64,000 nt of DNA from Dipetalonema caudispina (lineage: Eukaryota; Nematoda; Chromadorea; Rhabditida; Onchocercidae): contig JABVXV010000015.1 of assembly GCA_013365325.1 (NCBI GenBank), positions 371,732 to 435,731 on the forward strand. The letters run 5' to 3'. How positions within the stretch are numbered: the stretch's first letter is position 1; each line of letters opens with the position of its first letter. The notes below the pieces were generated by a model. It was not told the DNA's origin. It worked only from the letters and a program-made list of their open reading frames with translations, and did not search any database. The position numbers and the translations under genes are program-made. Shown here piece by piece: positions 52,109-64,000 of the stretch.

Positions 52109-54260
52109 TTATCCTATGAAATGCACAACGGAGCATGCAAGAACAATACCAATAATACATCCGAGGATACTTGCCAGTACAGAATAGAATGAAAAATGAT
52201 AAAATGATCGTATGTGGAAAGGACTGGAAATATAATATTGATGAGGAAGAAAATACGCATTGAGTAAGTCATTAAAAGAATCTAACAAATACACTCAACA
52301 AAGAATCTAAGAACTACACGATGAGTCAGTCATTAAAGAATCTAAAAAAAGGACTAACTACAGGGAATACCGCCACCAACTTCCACAATCGATACACAAT
52401 ATATAACAATGATCCCTGCGTATTATCCTACTAGCTAATATTACCAAGAAATAATTTTGCTAGGAACTACATGTTGAAGAAGAGGAATAAGTAAAGTGAG
52501 GAGACAAGGACAGAAGAGGAAATTCGTAATTCCAGGAAAACAAAATAGCGTGGACTGGTTTTCTATCTACCAGCAGCACGGGCTCGTCATCATTCATCTA
52601 TACTTTCTTCTCCAACCATCTCATTCCATCCTAACAGGAAAATATATATATATATATACATACCCAGCAAAACACAATGTGGGAGGATTATAGAGAACGA
52701 GTGGCATGAGGAATGCTTGCAGTCGAACTCCATTGCGTTAGACATATATTTCATTACTTCAGGAAAAAAAAATCTGCGACAAGGTTGCATGCTCCGCCAT
52801 TGTTGCATTCAAGAATGCATTTTTTAATCAGTACATCGGTAATGCTATAGTACTCGTATGGAGACATCTTTCTTCCACTTAACGATACTATAGCGTGCTT
52901 ATTGAAGAGATAAGATGAAAGGGAAAGCTGGAAGACTTCTCAGAAACCTGAGAGATCTCAATGAGTTGATAAGGAGAGGACAACATATTGCCAAATTATT
53001 CGATGACTCAGCCATCGTCAGAATTTATAGACTTGAGCCCCAGGATATTGATCCTAATAGGGCAACGCAAATAACCTTATGTGCTGTCTATAAATTCTGA
53101 AGGCACTTGAATCATCTAATAATTTACCGACTACGAAATCTAAATCCAAAAATATTATATCAATTAAGTGAGGTATTGAGTGTGAAATGTGACCACAAAA
53201 GTTACCAGATTAAGGTTAACAGCAGGAAAACGATGAAATGTAAAGAGATGAGAGCGTCCGAGTGATTTAATGACATTCTAGCATTAGAAATTTCTTGAAG
53301 GTTTCTAATTATTACCTTCGATTTCTGATACATGTCAAATTTAAGAAATGTGGGAAGGTAAAAAGAAACACAGTGCTAGGAGGGGCCTACACCGTTCTCT
53401 GTTAGAAATTAATAGACATTCACAGAAGCAGTGTGGGAACGGGAAGAGATCAAACAGCCAATTCGGGCAAATGGAGGAAATGGAGAACATAAAACCGATC
53501 TCATGCAATGTAATCGTTTTATTTACCGAAGGACAAATGAAAACAAGGTTGCTAATTTAGTAGTCTCGAGCATTCACGATAACAACCAGTTTAGATACCT
53601 CAAAATGCGTCATTCCTCAACAAACATCCCTTTTGAATAGCACGCATCCACTAATAAATTAAAAACTGTTCTGCAATTATCTAACGTTTGACAAAATTCA
53701 GTTTTTTTCCTTTTTGATGTTCGTCTGCATAATACTGCTATTTGGAATCTCTTAACATGTATTCTTTAGATTCTCTTCATGCTCTTCACAGGTTCGGATA
53801 TGTGCGGACATCGCTATAGGGAGACTGCCCCAAAATAATCATCAGCACATTCAGAGTTTCACCCATTTTCTTTAATGATGAAACTCAAAGAGGATATAAA
53901 AGTTTGATAAATAAAGAAATTAAACTGAAAAAAAAGAATTCAAGAATGATTAGTTTATTTTATGCTTCGCTGGAAGGTTATTTCATTTCAAGAAACCCAC
54001 AACTAACTAACAACTCACAACAGGATATCCTTGGTCTCTTCTCCTCTTCTCATCATCGCTATCATTATGCAATTGTAACATTTTGAATGACACACTGTCA
54101 CCGACTGATCCAACACTGAAAGATGCAAATTTGAAAAAAGAAAATAATAGGCGCTAGAAAAATACGAAACAGTTTAAATCCAAATAAACAATGGATTAAT
54201 ATTTCTGCAATAATTTGCAATAAAGAAAACTGAAATTCTGTGAGAAACCAGCAATATTTA

Positions 54261-54293
<33 letters not shown>

Positions 54294-55580
54294 CGCCCAG
54301 TGGGTCGATGACCAAGACGAAAATGTGCATTAATGGATGAGATAGTCCAGAATACCTCTTCAGATAATTATGATCAGTACAAGTCACATTTCAGAAACAA
54401 TGAAGTGTTATAATTATAGTTTAAAAAATAACTTCAGCAAAGATTTTCTGCGAAGGAAGGAAAATAATAAAAAAAAACTGTAAACAGCAATGGAGATATT
54501 ACTGATTCATCTTTATTTACTTAGTTAATTCATTATTTTAGTTGAAATGATAGAAGCAATTTTGGTTCCAAAACAATTAAACCGCTCTGCGGAATCTTAA
54601 ACTCTGTCCTATTTCTACCATATTATTTCGGAATTACTTCTATCGTTCATTCTCATTCGAACAACACCAAAAATAATAAGGACTAATATCCTTCACAAGA
54701 CAAAAGGAAATCAAAAATGATCATCACAGAAGTTATCCAGAAATTAATATGCTTTCAAGATACTGTTGGGCTTGAAATTATATTTATTAGATTTTCTGAG
54801 CCTTCAAGTCCAATATCTGCTAACTACATGATTGGAAATGATAACCTCTGTTGAACATCGCTGTGTTCCACCTTCACGAACTCACTGCTACTTCCGTCAG
54901 AAGAGCCTGATGGACTAGCAGTAATTACATCATACGTGTCTTCGCCACCAACTGTTTGCGTCATTAATTGTTTGGCTGTAATCGGTACTACTGCTGATGC
55001 AGCTGCGGTACTCGATAGACCATCGACAACAGGTTCGTAATCCATTTCCTACAATGTTTTCAATCTCAATATTAGTAGGACAAGAATTCATGTTTCGCGC
55101 CTCCTCTTCAGTAATCTGTTTCGAAGAAGTAACGAAATCCCCTCGTTAAGAATAGCTATTTACTACCTTCTTTCCCACTCAAGAAGTTTTCACATGATTT
55201 TCTGCATCAGAGGAAGAATAATAAAATTTAATTAGTGTTTTGCTTCATTGAACATAGTGCAATACGCTGTAACATAACACGTCATTATCCTGGTAAGCTT
55301 CCTTCGCCTCTCTTTTCGATATCCCCGAATGATCACTAAAGCAGTTCGCATGAAATGATTAAGGAAGGATACTGAGGTCTCTTGCTAAACGTTCTCGTAT
55401 TTCCTTTTCAAGTAGCCATTTTTTTTCAATAAGAATTTGTTTTATCAGACATTTACAGCGAACTGATTTACCTGAAATAATAATAACAAGAGAGAAATGG
55501 AAATTAGCTCTTACGTTCAGAGGAGATGTCGATGCTGTAGATGATCGACACCCTGGATCAAGCTTGGAATTAGGATCCAT
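52109..55580 (-). CDS. Candidate tail-anchored small protein
   Basis: Three exons agree in phase: 55580-55515 (start MDPNSKLDPGCRSSTASTSP), 55048-54846 (EMDYEPVVDGLSSTAAAS to HSDVQQ, phase 2) and 52223-52109 (stop TAA). The product would be about 127 residues: a Ser/Thr-rich acidic N-terminal part, then PFHIRSFYHFSFY and one hydrophobic C-terminal segment (SVLASILGCIIGIVLACSVV) that ends four residues before the stop. That is the layout of a tail-anchored membrane protein. ATG lies directly behind a TTCCAG acceptor, as for trans-spliced genes. No family is recognised. If the 2.6-kb intron is wrong, the second exon simply reads on to a stop at 54824 (about 97 residues, no membrane segment). 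The gene lies just upstream of reticulon on the same strand; 467 bases separate them. Confidence 0.45.
52915..53100 (+). CDS. Small open frame, doubtful
   Basis: Sixty-one codons from ATG to TGA read GKAGRLLRNLRDLNELIRRG and end in a hydrophilic segment with QDIDPNRATQITL. The composition looks protein-like and the first half would form an amphipathic basic helix. It has no neighbours in frame, no family match, and lies inside the proposed intron of the minus-strand gene. It may be chance or a mobile-element scrap. Confidence 0.2.
   Translation: MKGKAGRLLRNLRDLNELIRRGQHIAKLFDDSAIVRIYRLEPQDIDPNRATQITLCAVYKF
54262..54291. repeat. A30 homopolymer
   Basis: Thirty consecutive A on the plus strand, followed by GACGCCC. 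It may be the tail of an old retroposed transcript or replication slippage. Confidence 0.9.
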
Positions 55581-57059
55581 CTGGAACGACTGTACGCGCA
55601 CGTTTTAAACTGAAGACTTATAAAAATGCTTGTTGTTCAATAAAACCTGAAATAACTAAAGATTTTCGAGTTTTTTGCAACTTGGCAACCTTTCAATATG
55701 CGAACTATACCTTACTTAACATTTGTAGGTAAGAAAAAGACTGTTAATTAGAACCTTAACAAATTTTGCAAGTAAATAATATTTATGTCGTTAACAACTT
55801 TCAGTTTTAATTTTAAAATGCCTAAAATTCACACATGCTCATATTACGTCATGTATTGTTTCTCTGATATATCTTGCAGACGTTTACTTATTGCACGTGA
55901 AAACCGCTGACTACAAGTGCCGCCTAAATGCAGAACTTTGAGTAATTCGATATTTTCTTCAAGTCTTATTTGATGTTAAACTGAACTGGAGCAATAGATA
56001 ACGGAAGCTTATTGCAACCACGTTTGCCTCATACCCACACACGCGTTCACGCACGTATAAACAAATTTCACATATCCTTACTAAATCATTAAAAATTGAG
56101 AACATGCTAAATTCGAAATGAAAAACAAGAAATCCAACACTTACTATTTCTCAACATCAATTACCTCTCGCTTCCTCTCATTTACTATTTCGTATAGCTC
56201 CTTCCATCTTCTATTTCTCTTGTTTTGCAATACTCTCTGCTCTTCATATTCAAAAAAAAAGATTGTAGTATTCATTCTGAAATAGCTTTAATCATTTCAT
56301 TGTATCCAAATGATTTTAATAAAATTATCAAGCAGAGTATCACTATCATTATCATCATCATCATCATTATCATCATCATTATCATCATCATCATCATATT
56401 TTATGGCCAAGCTAAGGCTATTATCTTTCACTTAATCCATTCATGAGATATTAATTAGCAAATAATAAAGTATTATTTTTTAGATTTACTTCAAGTTTCA
56501 AAATTTCAGGTATTATTCATCTCATCAATATATTCTTATTCATTTTTCTTTTTTTTTTTTCTAATGGAGAAGTATAATCTGAAAAGTAATAATAATAATA
56601 AAAGTTTTTTGAAAGGAACAGTAACTGTGGAATTATTTATTAGCCAAAAAAAGAATGAATGATTGATGCCATATTTTAATCCTTCCTTCATTCCATCTAT
56701 TATCATTCCTTCCTTTTCAATAGTTGAATATATGAAGTAATTGTGTAAGGTAATTAAATAATAAGTAGTTTTTATAAAAATGAGCCTATATAGGCTATAA
56801 ATAGATAGTATGAAAGGAAGAGAGGAAAAATTTCCAGCTTCCTCAATCAAAAATAACTCCCCCCCCCTTTTTCCTCTCGTCAAATTGTGTCCTATTTATT
56901 GAGAAGCAAACCATTCAATCTTTCTCCCATCCAATTTTCCTCTCCATAAAATTGTCCTCATTTCACAAGGATCACATCTTGTGGTGTATATTTCTTGTTG
57001 ATTATATAAATATCTTACCAGTTAAATTCGTCTGATATTTTTGTATCTATAAAAAGTGT
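55581..57059. other. Intergenic region between divergent genes
   Basis: This holds the two promoters of the minus-strand candidate gene and the plus-strand secreted protein. It includes an ATC/ATT trinucleotide microsatellite (56339-56400). No exon was recognised. Confidence 0.55.
56339..56400. repeat. (ATC/ATT)n microsatellite
   Basis: A trinucleotide block of ATC with regularly placed ATT units. It generates a false poly-Ile frame on the plus strand. Confidence 0.93.
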
Positions 57060-59592
57060 ATGCTGCCAATTTACTGTACATTTATCTTAATTAGCACTCT
57101 CATCGGATATGCTACCAGTGAGTTAATTTTGTAATATTTCAGGTTTTTCAGATTATCAAATTTATTGCATTGACCTGATTTTATGTTTGAAAAAAAAAAA
57201 AAAAAAGAAGAAAAAAACGTATTTTCTATTTTTATTAGCTTATCCCGCTTAATAATACTTCTTTCCAGATGCTCAGGTTGGTGTAGAACCACAATTCAGT
57301 CCTTTAACACCGTATCAAACTGCGGATTCATTACCACCACCGGTTTATGGCCTTTTGGAAGATCGTTCCGATACTGATGCAAAGCTGATAGCTCCTAAAT
57401 CAGCTGACAATCGGAGAAATCATTATGGTAGTAAACAAAAGGAAAGTGGAGAGATCTCAGGATTACCTTCTAAAAAGCGCTTATTATCCACATCATCAAA
57501 GAATGAGCAAATGAAAAATTGGAAAGTACCACTTGGTGCTAAGCTTATCGGTTACAATGTGCAAATGATAGCAGGTTACATACCAACAACGTACCTCAAC
57601 AATCGTAGTCAGAAAGACAATAAAGAAAAATTGCAATCCGAAGATTCTGAAGCATCCCTGGATACTTATTCGAAATATCTTCCGGGTTACAATATGAAGA
57701 GGATTAAAAATGATAATGTTAATCAAAAGAGTGATGAAATGGATACAGTGAGTGCTGAAAGTGATATATATGATGAGCTAATGATTGATAGGTCAATTAT
57801 GCACGCAAATTTTACTCGCGGAGAGAGCAGGAATCTTGAAAAGCGGGAAGATTCAACCAACATCAATGCCACTAATACTACTGTCGGCTTGTCAGGTTTT
57901 GATGGCTTCCTATGGCCAGTTGTTGAAACCGAACTAGAAAGTGAGAAGCAGGAGGAAGAAATGGATCGCAGCAGTATCGCAGAAAACAATGAAAGCTTTG
58001 ATGCTACTGCTTCTATCGATCCAATCGAGCACAATCTTTCAGTCTTCAAAAAAAACACTGGCATCACAAGAACAATAAAACTGGATTTCCAACATACAAG
58101 AGATCGATTAGAAGATAATCTGATTCCGGCATTTCAGTCAACCGTAGCGACCAGTAGTGCAAGAAGCACAGCATCAGTAAATGAAGGAAAAAATCTAGAA
58201 ATGCCTCAGCTTAGAACTCCACAAAACACAAACCTATCGATGAAAAGCAAACATAATGATGAAATAATGGGGAATTCGACCTTAGTCTCAGAAGTACCTC
58301 AATTATTGGGTGGAATGGAAAAAGCGGTACAACAAATTCCTTTTTTCCAGCAATTTACTTCGACAAAACTGCAAATGAATTATACTGACAGACAGGCTAA
58401 AGAACCAACAACAAAGGTATTTCAGGTAGCTTCGAAAATATCAAAAAATACTGTTGATAGTGCATCAATTCAACAAAACAGTATCGATAAGAATCAACCG
58501 AAAGCTGTTACCACCACTATCACTAAGAATCAACCTACAGTAAGTACTACCATCATCCATAAGAATCCACCTACAATTGGGCCTATAATCCAGACTACAA
58601 AACCCAATGAACGTGAGAGGACAATAATGGATAATATCAAAGGAATATCGGCCATTCATGTTACTACTCCCGCAAGTTGGATGGCAACGTCAAATACTTT
58701 TACTATGCCACGAACGACGACGATGAATATTGATTTTTCTGAATTTGATGAGGAAGACTACGACAAAGCAGAAGAAAATGAGGATAGTAATAACTTTTTG
58801 AAGCTCGAAAATCCAGAGGAATTTTCGGACATACAGCTTGCCAATGAGCAAAAACGTAAGGCAAATGAGAAACTAGATTCTGAACAAGATTCTAGAAATG
58901 TGCATGATAATGATGAACATGAGGAGCCGTTTCAAGATGAAGAAATCTCTATGAATGATAGGGGTGGCGACAATGAGCGATTTTCACAAGAAAAGTCAAC
59001 TGGAGTGAAAAGCAATAGTGATGATGCAAATGGCAGAAATAAAGGAAATCTCAGAAGTGAATATGATGAGAAGGATGATGATAACGATGATGATATTGGT
59101 AATGATGATGATGATGGTGGTGATGGTGATGATGATGATGATGATGATGATGGTCATAATATTGGTGATAATGATGGTCCGAAAGTGATAAAGGAGAATG
59201 GTGACGAAGTATTACGGTCACACGTGGATAGCGAAGAAAAACAAGGGAGAGTTAATGCACCTATTTTTTCTCCGGAGCAAATCCCAACTTTCGAGGAATG
59301 GTTGTCCAGTTTGCCGATTCAACCTGCTTTCCCATTCGGTGCCAAAAATGGTATGCGGAATCAGCCATCAGCTAATCCAATTCACTTATCTTTTCCTAGA
59401 CCGTTTAGTGGAGGAAGTGGAAGAGGAGGAAGTAGAAATGAGGAAAATGGACAAGATGGACAACATTCATTTATAGATTCAAAGAAAAAAAAACAAGCCC
59501 GGTTGTATGATTATGATGATTATGAGGATGAGGACAAAGGTCAATTTCAAGAACATCGATTTACGTTACCAAGAAACGTACCATATGAATAG
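57060..59592 (+). CDS. Secreted acidic low-complexity protein
   Basis: Exon 57060-57117 encodes MLPIYCTFILISTLIGYAT, a typical signal peptide, and joins in phase 1 through GTGAGT and TTCCAG to a single long exon 57269-59592 (stop TAG). The product is about 793 residues. After AQVGVEPQFSPLTPYQTADS it is hydrophilic and mostly disordered in composition: many Lys/Arg pairs, a Thr/Ile/Pro block with a degenerate repeat around KNQP (KNQPKAVTTTIT, KNQPTVSTTIIH, KNPPTIGPI), then acidic stretches with Asp runs (DDDDGGDGDDDDDDDDG), and a C-terminal Asp/Tyr segment (RLYDYDDYEDEDKG). There are almost no Cys after the signal peptide. No enzyme domain is visible. Secreted Asp-rich proteins can bind calcium or matrix; this is only a possibility. 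The 2.3-kb uninterrupted exon is unusual in this window. Confidence 0.82.
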
Positions 59593-60521
59593 ATTGCTAT
59601 AATCAAAAACTTAATTTGAAACTTACCCGTAGGAAATTGAAGTGAAGAATGTTTCATTTTAAATTGTATGAACTTTGTGAACAATTAGCTTAATGTATTG
59701 TACATTACTTTCAATTTATAAATCAAATAAGGATAACAGTTCTTCAAATCCTATGCATTTTTGAAATAATTTACTTTCAAATTCTAACGATTTCTGTTAT
59801 TTACTCACAAATAATTAAGTGATATCCTATTGTTGCTGAATATTTGTAGTTGAGCATAAAACATTTTGAAAATGTTCTGTTACTAACAAATTTTTAACTT
59901 ACAGTAAAAAGTAACAATTACAGAAGCAATTTAAACTGTTAACAACATTGAAAGTTGAATGAAATGTTTGAAGAAGTACTCGATACATATATCATTTGAT
60001 TTTTAAGAAGTAATAAACATAAATAATCCAATAAAAGTGATAAATTTTCAAACATTTAGAAATCATTCTAAAATATACTTTAATTCAATTTTAATTATGG
60101 AAGAAAGAGTTTATATGAATTTTAGTGTAAGAGCGAAAATGGTACGAAATTTTTTTTTTACATTTCTTTTCCTTTATAATCAAATGATGTGTTATTTATT
60201 TAAACAATTTTCATTGAAACTGTTAATGTCTTACTTTTCTTTTCTTAACCTTTATTTTTCCTCAAATATCTCGTCGAATTTCAATTCACTCTTTTCTAAG
60301 TATGATGTCATTGTTAATGTCAACTTTAGTAAATTAATTACCAGCTATAAAATTCACAAATGCCATAAAATAAGTGTGAGAAGATTTTGAAATCAAAACC
60401 AGTAACAGACAAGAAATTATACCATCAAAATATTTCTATAATTATTAGAATTTCAGTTATATTTTTCCGGAAAAAAAATGAAATGAATTGATGGCAATGA
60501 GTAACATTATTTCACATTTAT
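59593..60521. other. Intergenic region between convergent genes
   Basis: AT-rich 3' UTR-like sequence. A 117-codon frame (60037-60390, plus) is very hydrophobic and Phe/Leu/Ser-rich as expected from T-rich DNA, and shows no motif. Confidence 0.55.
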
Positions 60522-62343
60522 TTACATACACATCATTATAAACGGAAGAAACAATATTAAGGTGACGGTGACGTCAAACACGTTAGCGTGAAGTTTCGTG
60601 GTACTACCATTACAAAGATATCCGTTGCAAGCATACAAAATACCTTCTGTACGTTCCACTTTGGTATCCATTAACTGAATCTGAAAATAGCTCCTCAACT
60701 TTTAAACTGTCATAATCACTTGTAGATGATGTTTTAACAAGCGAAGAAGAACTAACACTACCAACCATTTTTGTGTTTGTAGCTATGATTTCAAAGAGTT
60801 CGAGAAATCAATCCGTTACTTAACCTAGAAATGAAATATTGTAACAATTCAGCTATTTCGTACAATTAAAACAAAAAGTATTGGCGTTCTAGGTAATCCC
60901 ATTTCAGTAAATTTTTCAAAATTTTTCTTCTAGTTCAGAATTTCGATTTTCAGGTTTTTTATTGTGCTTCACAAATAATTGTGCGATCATTGAATATACA
61001 AAATAAATGATAACTCTACAGAGACATATGACCGACGAAGTCAACTTTGTGCTCCCATTTTTTCCTGCTTTTTCTTTCATATTTTCAAATTTTCAATATG
61101 CTCATAAAAATATTTTTAAAAACATCGTACATGAAAACTTTTGAAGTTTGATCAAAAAAATTATGCCCAGCTAAATATTGCCTACAACGAGAGTTAAATT
61201 TTTGATAATGGGAGAAAATACTATACCATTCTAGAAAAAAAATTTTTTCCGTTTCAAAATGTTGAATAATTAGGTGTTTTTCGATTATGGTTGGAAAATA
61301 TATTGTAAATTGATGTAGCCTATTTTAAGTCATCATAACATTCAAAATGTATGGTTTTTTTTTTCTTGGCTAATGAATATTCTTCCGGTAATTGTGGCCA
61401 ACCTTTGTACTACCTTCCTGAATTATTCTTTTGAATATATTCCTATCCACATCCATCCACATAGCTCGACTCCAGCAATCACGAACTATCGTTGGACCGC
61501 GTTCTGTAATGTTTTCATGTACTGCAATATTTAACTTTCCCGAAATTATTAGCTTCGAATTTGTAGAATTTTGGAAAAAGCATTTGCGAAGTTGCTTCAA
61601 CTAACTTGACTCTGATTTCAAATAAGATCTGCCGGCTATTACATAAATTTGAAAATCAAAGTTCGTTTCTCCGTCCATGAATTTATGTGCGAAAGTATAA
61701 GGTATCATAGAAAATCCCGAACGGATTTCGAATTTTAGATGAATCACTGGGAAATATCTATTAGTATGGTTGATGACATTTAACTTTCAACCTTATTGAA
61801 TATTATCAGATTGTTGGAAATATGTTTGATGTCAGTGTTTAACAAAATAAATTCGATACCACAAATTTGACGACCAAAAGTTGGACTGAGGATGACAAGT
61901 TTGACACACACACTTCTATGACATGATACCACTGGCAGTGACTTCTTAACCTTGTCGCACGATTCATTCGCAAAATAAGGCAATTGTCGCAAGTAGTGTA
62001 TATGATTGGAATTATCTTGTGGCTTAAAAAACTTTCGATAAAAAAAGCAAAACTTATAGATTTAAGATTTATCCTTAGACTTAGTCTTAATCTTTATGTA
62101 TGCAAAAGTTATTTTGTTTCTTTGAATTCTTCAGATAATCTCGCAAAATTCTCATCAATTTCATTCAGTCGATTATCGTTAAAAAAGAAAACGCTAGAAT
62201 GAAATAACAATTCTAACCCAACGTTTAAGGATATTTTCCGATGAGCAACTGTAGCACTTCCCCGGAAGAAGTGGTGGTAACTCTGTACTGGCTTTACCGT
62301 ACTCCGACAGTTGAAAAAATAGTACTGTAATATACAGATACAT
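60522..62343 (-). CDS. Ly6/uPAR-like GPI-anchored protein
   Basis: Four exons join in phase: 62343-62218, 62022-61875, 61521-61403 and 60680-60522 (stop TAA), about 183 residues. The start MYLYITVLFFQLSEYGKAS is a signal peptide. Then comes GKCYSCSSENILKRW, NESCDKVKKSLPVVSCHRSV, CVKLVILSP, IVRDCWSRAMW and LYACNGYLCNGSTTK, the CxxC start and C-x-x-x-x-C-N end typical of the three-finger Ly6 fold. A last hydrophobic segment (VTVTLILFLPFIMMCM) directly before the stop is a GPI-attachment signal. All exons are under 160 bp. The donor of exon 3 was chosen at AAG/GTTGGC because the stronger-looking GAAG/GTAGTA shifts the frame. No ligand or partner can be named. It is unlike the quiver-type protein at 38313 apart from the fold. 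Confidence 0.82.
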
Positions 62344-63469
62344 TCAGCGCAAGAATGCTTGCAATCGATGCCAAAGCCAGAGCCAAGGAATCATTATTCT
62401 ACAATCATCAATATTATTTATTTTACTACTACAAGCATACTACATTCTTCATTAAGTGTTCCAGGTCTACGATTTTGATATCTTCTACAGCCTAGGCCAC
62501 ATCTAAGGCATGAGAGTTGAAAAAATGGTATTTACCCAAAAACAAGAAATAAAACAAAAACAAAACAATCAGAAAAAAAGTAATGCGAACAAAAACGGAT
62601 GCGATAAGAAATTTAGGAAAAAAAGATGATAAATGATTATTATTTTGATTAATGACTATCGTTAAAGCGTAAAGCTTTTTAGCATTAATCAAATATAAAC
62701 TAAAGTTGTACCCCTCATTCGTTATCACTATCATCATCGTTTTTGTTATTATCATCTTAAATATCTTAATCGGATTATGCTGCTTCTTATAGCTATGCAA
62801 CTGATAATTAATGGAACGGAATTGTAAAGATCGAAAATTTTACGATTATTATAACTGATCGTTAAAGCTTAGCGAAGAAATGAAGGAATGATTGTGAGAA
62901 ATGAACTTAATAGCATTGAAAATGACACGAATAGTTCAAACAGCTTTGAATTTCTGATCTGGGCAAAGAATCAACATGGAAAATGGGATGAAATTAAATG
63001 AGCCTAGCTAGAGTGGGGTACATATCTTCCTGCTTGCTAAATCTTTCAATGCTTTAATCGATCGCTAGTCTACTTTTGTCTTTTTTTTTTGCGGCTGCAA
63101 TAGGCCAATTCATATTATGATACACTACTATCATTCATATTAAAATATGAAATAGACAAGAAAATTTAGCAAATAATTCAAACGAAAAAAGGTATGAAAA
63201 ACAAAAAAAAAGAAAAAGAAAAAAAAAATACACCAAACTTTTTGGAATAAAAAAGCCAATGAAGCGAAATGAAAAGTGCAAAGATTTGAAAATGTTGAGA
63301 TTAAGAAATTAAAGGAAGTAGGAGAAGGAAAAAGTATGAATCGAAGATAGAATGGAAAAGTAAAATATATAAGATGCAAGTACTCCTACCTATTCTTTTA
63401 TTTCAATACCACTTATGCTACACCCATTTTCTGTTTAAAAAAATTATCAATCCATAGATACACCGTACA

Positions 63470-63530
63470 CACATACATACATACACACACATACATACAT
63501 ACATACACACAAGTATATATATATATATAC
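63470..63530. repeat. (CATA)n/(CA)n/(TA)n compound microsatellite
   Basis: ACATACAT units alternate with CACACA and end in a TATATA run. Confidence 0.92.
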
Positions 63531-63701
63531 ATATCGATAAATTTGCACAAATGACATCCTTACTTGATTTACTGACCGATACACAATACGGAAAATTATA
63601 TCGTAGAATTCCTACTTATATTCATATTCTGATCTTTGCAAAAAAAAAAAAAAAATTTTCATCAATATCATCAAGGATGTCATAAAACGATACCGTAATC
63701 A

Positions 63702-63763
63702 TGATTTTATGACAGTACTATCCATTTTATGACAATATTACTCATTTTATGATAGCACTACCT
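63702..63763. repeat. About 21-bp tandem repeat, three copies
   Basis: Three imperfect copies each contain ATTTTATGACA or ATTTTATGATA followed by a CTA/TTACT segment. Confidence 0.75.
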
Positions 63764-64000
63764 AGATATAATATCGATATAAAAGACCAAGAAAAAAAAA
63801 AAAAATCAAGTTTGCTTGCTTACGATAAGTACAAACGAAATTTCAGCTTCTTATTAAAATGTTTTAAACCTTTTAAATAAGTATGCAAATATTGGTCAGT
63901 ATAAAAAAAAGTTAACAAATCAGATAAGTATCATTTTGTAATTGATACAATATTCAGCTGGTAAGTGTACTGTTGTGTATTCCTCAACGGTTGCTTTGTG

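Larger units (their letters stand above)
62344..64000. other. Right-edge non-coding region
   Basis: No convincing exon was found. It contains a CATA/CA dinucleotide-tetranucleotide microsatellite (63470-63530), several A-runs, and a short tandem repeat at 63702-63763. Confidence 0.55.

Noticed and set aside
59198..59476. Plus-strand 92-codon frame
   Set aside because: It is an out-of-frame shadow of the long exon of the secreted protein.
60037..60390. Hydrophobic 117-codon frame as a membrane protein
   Set aside because: Phe/Leu/Ser/Asn content is what T-rich non-coding DNA gives; no splice partners or motifs.
63470..63530. Regular CATA/CA array considered as a CRISPR-like or telomeric repeat
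   Set aside because: There are no spacers and the unit is a plain microsatellite in a eukaryotic sequence.

Overview
The window reads as AT-rich nematode genomic DNA, most probably from a filarial or other spirurid worm. This is inferred from many short exons with TTTTCAG-like acceptors, start codons directly behind AG acceptors (as expected for spliced-leader trans-splicing), long A/T homopolymers, and a nematode gene set. No prokaryotic operons, CRISPR arrays, rRNA or convincing tRNA genes were seen. Almost every gene is split into exons of 30-400 bp, so exon models were built by hand from reading frame, GT/AG sites and phase agreement. Gene spans below run from first to last coding base, with exon positions in the evidence.

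Layout. 1-872 (+): 3' end of a ribosome-biogenesis gene (RRP15). 2523-4500 (-): an HtrL/YibB-domain protein, probably continued upstream by a Thr-rich stalk (4868-6553). 7746-18236 (-): a phase-consistent chain of very small exons that may be the 5' end of the same gene or a separate gene. 18673-23058 (+): splicing factor SF3B2. 24783-26986 (-): SWR1/SRCAP subunit VPS72/YL1. 28294-28506 (-) and 28567-29939 (+): two small divergent unknown genes. 30837-33826 (+): AKTIP/FTS, a catalytically dead UBC-like protein. 33827-38312: gene desert with simple repeats. 38313-39744 (+): Ly6/uPAR protein resembling quiver. 42259-51642 (-): reticulon with a long and a short isoform. 52109-55580 (-): candidate tail-anchored protein. 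57060-59592 (+): secreted acidic low-complexity protein. 60522-62343 (-): a second Ly6-like protein, spread over four short exons. The remainder is non-coding with microsatellites.

Functionally this is a mixed chromosomal neighbourhood: RNA and chromatin housekeeping genes (RRP15, SF3B2, VPS72), membrane-traffic and ER-shaping genes (AKTIP, reticulon), and secreted or GPI-anchored surface proteins (two Ly6 proteins, the acidic secreted protein, the Thr-rich HtrL protein). The points most worth a second look are the micro-exon chain, the amphipathic 11-mer helix region in the reticulon N-terminus with its phase-symmetric cassette exon, the probable GC-AG intron in AKTIP, and the candidate tail-anchored protein with two LIR-like motifs.
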